NCBI GenBank assembly: GCA_905215755.1
Contig: CAJMRE010000053.1
Location: 1 to 8,043 of the forward strand
Source: an uncultured bacterium
GTDB taxonomy: Bacteria; Actinomycetota; Coriobacteriia; Coriobacteriales; Coriobacteriaceae
Length of the DNA stretch: 8,043 nt
Direction of reading: 5' to 3'
Of this stretch, positions 5,715 through 8,043 are shown piece after piece. The position numbers and the translations under genes are program-made. The notes beneath the pieces were generated by a model, which made no database searches, had not been told where the DNA came from, and saw only the letters and a list, made by a program, of their open reading frames with translations. The first letter of the stretch is position 1. Each line of letters starts with the position of its first letter.

Positions 5715-6926
5715 TTAAAGAGAGAATAGGCGTGCAGTGACCGTCTCTGGTATACCCTGGCTGTTGCGCACCGTGGCGTACGTAAGGAATGAGTCCGATT
5801 TTCCCGCCGTAGCTGGATAATCGCCATACTCCAAAGCGCGGTCGGGCGACAGCAGCGAGCCATAGGTCTTGGCAGAGGTGTCGATCAGGAAATGCGACGC
5901 CTGTACCTTAACAAGGTATTTATTCTTCTTGCCAGCCGCACATGCGAGCGGCTCGCGTGACAGGAAGAGGTACGGCCCTCCTTCATTACCGATATACGTG
6001 CCCATATTGCCCAGGCTGCCCACGCCACTATAGGCCGCCTCGATAGAAAACACGAAGGTATCGCCCATATATACGGCCTCGAAAGGCAAAACTGACGAAG
6101 GAAGGACCAACTGGGCACGCTTGGTGTTGTTGCCGTCGGTCAGATCGATTGCCGTTATGCCGTAGTAGACGCCCTCGTCGTTGCGGACACGCGGCGAGAT
6201 GGTCAAAATGCCGTCGCTCGCGCGCGGGGCCGATGCAAAGCGGCCCGTCGATTTCCAAATTGTCTCGGCCTTGGATTCATCAAGTGAGCGACGATAGCAA
6301 AACGAATCGCTACTCGTTTTATTGCCACCTGCCGAGGGCATTTTATACCAGATGACTGATGACCCGAACGCCGTAAACAGCGGCGGATCATAGTCCTTGC
6401 CACCTCGATCGAGCTCAACCACGTCGCCAGAGAGCGAAGCGCCCGACAGATTTTGACCGTAGAGCTTCCACGATGAATTGGCAAAGTTCATCTCAACCCA
6501 CGCGAATACGCTGTCGCCGGCACGGACATCGTAGAATGCATATCCCGTGCCCTCGATAGGATCCTCGATTAATGTGGTAAGCGAGCCATCGCCCAGGTTG
6601 AGCACACCGAGTGTGTTGGCGTGCAGTGCCGATGCGGGCGCCATCATCGCCGCGGCGTAATCGCCGTCGCAGTAGTACAGCAGCGTACCCAGAGGCAGCG
6701 TCCATGACGCCGCCGGCTCAAGATCGATGTCGACTGCCTCGTACTCATCCGTAATCGAGATGATTTTGGAATCATCCTTGATAACCTGCGGCTCGCCGGC
6801 GGCATCATCGCTGGTGCCCGTTTTTTTCGAGCATCCGGCAAGCACCGTGGCAGCGCCCGCGGCAGCCCCACCGAGTACAAAGCCGCGACGCGATATTCCG
6901 TTCTTGATGTGATCGGCGATACCCAT
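5715..6926 (-). CDS. Tat-exported lipoprotein, possibly beta-propeller, unknown function
   Basis: I do not recognise a named family. The 403-aa protein begins with a twin-arginine signal, SRRGFV (Arg13/Arg14), an Ala/Gly hydrophobic stretch, and a lipobox VLAGC with Cys32. It should therefore be exported folded through Tat and anchored by lipid on the outer face of the membrane. The tail after Cys32 is a hydrophilic linker (about 33-50). The rest consists of alternating beta-type stretches with recurring aromatic and Gly/Asp turns (for example around 130-160 and the later GVYYGITAIDLTDG), compatible with a beta-propeller, though I cannot count blades. The ATG overlaps the TSCPD stop by one base (TAATG) and has no good ribosome-binding site of its own, so translation depends on the upstream gene. 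The two-component operon follows, which makes an envelope-sensing link possible but unproven. Confidence 0.9.
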   Translation of the reverse strand: MGIADHIKNGISRRGFVLGGAAAGAATVLAGCSKKTGTSDDAAGEPQVIKDDSKIISITDEYEAVDIDLEPAASWTLPLGTLLYYCDGDYAAAMMAPASALHANTLGVLNLGDGSLTTLIEDPIEGTGYAFYDVRAGDSVFAWVEMNFANSSWKLYGQNLSGASLSGDVVELDRGGKDYDPPLFTAFGSSVIWYKMPSAGGNKTSSDSFCYRRSLDESKAETIWKSTGRFASAPRASDGILTISPRVRNDEGVYYGITAIDLTDGNNTKRAQLVLPSSVLPFEAVYMGDTFVFSIEAAYSGVGSLGNMGTYIGNEGGPYLFLSREPLACAAGKKNKYLVKVQASHFLIDTSAKTYGSLLSPDRALEYGDYPATAGKSDSFLTYATVRNSQGIPETVTARLFSL

Positions 6927-7189
6927 TAGGCGATCTCGGTGCGAGCGGCCTCGATAGCGCGTGTAAGCTGGTCGGCGCAGGAGGTCTTTTTCATACCGCA
7001 GGTATTACCGGCGAGAACCTCGATTACGCGATCGGCAGGAGCGCCCTCGACCAGCTTGGAGATAGCCTTGAGATTGCCGTCGCAGCCGCCGGTAAACTCA
7101 ACGCCCATCACCTTGTTGCCGTCATCGGAAAGATCAAGGTGAATATTGCGAGCACACACGCCCTGAGGCTTGTAATCAAACGAAATCAT
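6926..7189 (-). CDS. Short stand-alone TSCPD-domain protein
   Basis: An 87-aa protein matching the short TSCPD family, named for a Cys-containing motif also found at the C terminus of some B12-dependent ribonucleotide reductases. Conserved features seen: GVCARNI (Cys12), GGCDGNLKAI (Cys36), GNTCG (Cys64) and KKTSCADQL (Cys71). The four Cys suggest metal or redox chemistry, but the role of the stand-alone form is unknown. The start has AGAGGGG 5 nt upstream. Its stop codon overlaps the ATG of the Tat lipoprotein by one base, so the two are made from one message. It follows purB after a 128-bp gap holding a hairpin and a candidate promoter. Confidence 0.92.
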   Translation of the reverse strand: MISFDYKPQGVCARNIHLDLSDDGNKVMGVEFTGGCDGNLKAISKLVEGAPADRVIEVLAGNTCGMKKTSCADQLTRAIEAARTEIA

Positions 7190-7223
7190 GCGATCCCCTC
7201 TCAGAATGTTATTCGAGACGACT

Positions 7224-7250
7224 ATTATCCCCGTCTTTCCCTAAATGCAA
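7224..7250 (-). promoter_or_regulatory. Candidate promoter of the TSCPD-lipoprotein pair
   Basis: The -10-like GATAAT (7229-7224; 5/6 to TATAAT) has TTGCAT (7250-7245; 3/6) 15 bp upstream. The spacing is short and the -35 weak, so only the -10 is persuasive. It lies 35 bp before the TSCPD start and just after the hairpin that follows purB, which fits a separate transcription unit. Confidence 0.35.
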
Positions 7251-7253
7251 CGA

Positions 7254-7291
7254 GGCGCTTTGCCGGCAACACACATTACCAGCAAAGCGCC
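7254..7291 (-). terminator. Long hairpin after purB, without a U-tract
   Basis: A 13-bp stem, GGCGCTTTGCTGG / CCGGCAAAGCGCC on the minus strand (one U-G pair), has a 12-nt loop. It starts 26 bp past the purB stop. The minus-strand continuation TCGTTGCATTT is not U-rich; a five-T run lies before, not after, the stem. It is best read as a purB transcript end or 3' stabiliser, with termination efficiency uncertain. Confidence 0.6.
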
Positions 7292-7317
7292 CTAAAAAGC
7301 TAACGTTATGCCCGAAC

Positions 7318-8043
7318 CTACTCGAAGCTCAGCTGCTCCAGACGATCAAAGACCGTGTCGATACGGGTGAGGAAGTCCCACGGATCAAAGATCTCGTCGA
7401 GCTTCTCCTGACTGACGGTGCAGCGCGGGTCGGCCTCGAGACGCTCCTTAAAGGTGGGGCCGGAGACACAATCCTGTACCTCGTGCCAGGTTGCCATAGC
7501 GTTCTCCTGCACAATGGCGTACGCGTCCTCGCGGGTGATGCCCGTGTCGACGAGGGCGAGCAGTACCTTGGAAGAGAAGATGAGGCCGCGGGTCTTATTG
7601 AGGTTGGCCATCATGCGGGCGGGATACAGCTGCAGGCCGTCGATAACGCGGATGAGGCACTGGAACATGTGGTCGAGGGCGATGAAGCTATCGGCCTGGG
7701 CGACGCGCTCGGCAGAGGAGTGCGAAATGTCACGCTCGTGCCACAGGGCGACGTTGTCGAAGGCAACCTGCGCGTTGGCCTTCACGACGCGCGACAGGCC
7801 GCAGACCTTCTCCATGGTGATGGGGTTGCGCTTGTGCGGCATGGCGGAGCTGCCCTTTTGACCCTTGCGGAACGGCTCCTCGGCCTCGAGCGTATCGGTC
7901 TTCTGCAGGTTGCGGACCTCGGTCGCGATACGCTCGCAGGTGGCCGCTGTGGTGGCAAGCACGCCGGCAAGGTAGGCGTGGTGATCGCGGCTGATGACCT
8001 GCGTGGACAGCGGATCGTGGACCAGGCCCAGGTGCTCGCAGAC
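7318..8043 (-). CDS. purB: Adenylosuccinate lyase, C-terminal part (runs off the window)
   Basis: The frame is open from the right edge (8043) to a TAG at 7318, giving the last 241 residues; the N-terminal half lies outside the window. PurB cleaves fumarate from SAICAR (to AICAR) and from adenylosuccinate (to AMP). The fumarase/aspartase superfamily signature SSAMPHKRNP is intact, including the mobile-loop Ser that acts in catalysis. Upstream of it, PLSTQVISRDHH and EEPFRKGQKG are typical of PurB rather than fumarase or argininosuccinate lyase. The helical C-terminal domain follows and ends in DRLEQLSFE. The visible part shows no damage. It acts on the product of PurC, encoded about 4 kb further along the same strand. 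Confidence 0.97.
   Translation of the reverse strand, partial: VCEHLGLVHDPLSTQVISRDHHAYLAGVLATTAATCERIATEVRNLQKTDTLEAEEPFRKGQKGSSAMPHKRNPITMEKVCGLSRVVKANAQVAFDNVALWHERDISHSSAERVAQADSFIALDHMFQCLIRVIDGLQLYPARMMANLNKTRGLIFSSKVLLALVDTGITREDAYAIVQENAMATWHEVQDCVSGPTFKERLEADPRCTVSQEKLDEIFDPWDFLTRIDTVFDRLEQLSFE

Overview
The window looks like chromosomal DNA from a GC-rich Coriobacteriia actinobacterium, most likely Collinsella or a close relative. That is an inference from the GC-rich third positions, the actinobacterial/fungal-type PurC, the stand-alone short TSCPD protein and the Tat lipoprotein; no marker in the window fixes the species. Every gene I can support is on the minus strand, so transcription runs from high to low coordinates.

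In transcription order the layout is: the C-terminal half of purB (adenylosuccinate lyase, running off the right edge); a long hairpin without a U-tract; a TSCPD-domain protein overlapping by one base a Tat-exported lipoprotein of unknown function; a 153-bp gap with a nested hairpin; a two-component system (OmpR-type response regulator, then histidine kinase); a small terminator-like hairpin; purC (SAICAR synthetase) coupled to a two-helix membrane protein of unknown function; an intrinsic terminator; an M29 metallo-aminopeptidase; and tRNA-Lys(UUU), which has its own promoter inside the end of the aminopeptidase gene and a UUCG-loop terminator.

Most of it is housekeeping. PurC and PurB catalyse consecutive steps of IMP synthesis (CAIR to SAICAR, then SAICAR to AICAR), and PurB also acts in the adenylosuccinate-to-AMP step. 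Here they are separated by an envelope-facing set: the Tat lipoprotein and a signalling pair. The order raises the possibility that the kinase and lipoprotein are related in function, but nothing in the sequence proves it.

The least ordinary part is the left end (1-234). A 55-bp sequence holding the 3' end of tRNA-Lys and its terminator occurs twice, 179 bp apart. The segment between the copies is packed with inverted repeats. On the minus strand these would fold into a closed multibranch structure with GNRA-type loops, and the closing stem uses the duplicated tRNA 3' end. It could be a dispersed hairpin element, the scar of an integration at the tRNA, or a structured RNA. It is the part most worth a genome-wide comparison.
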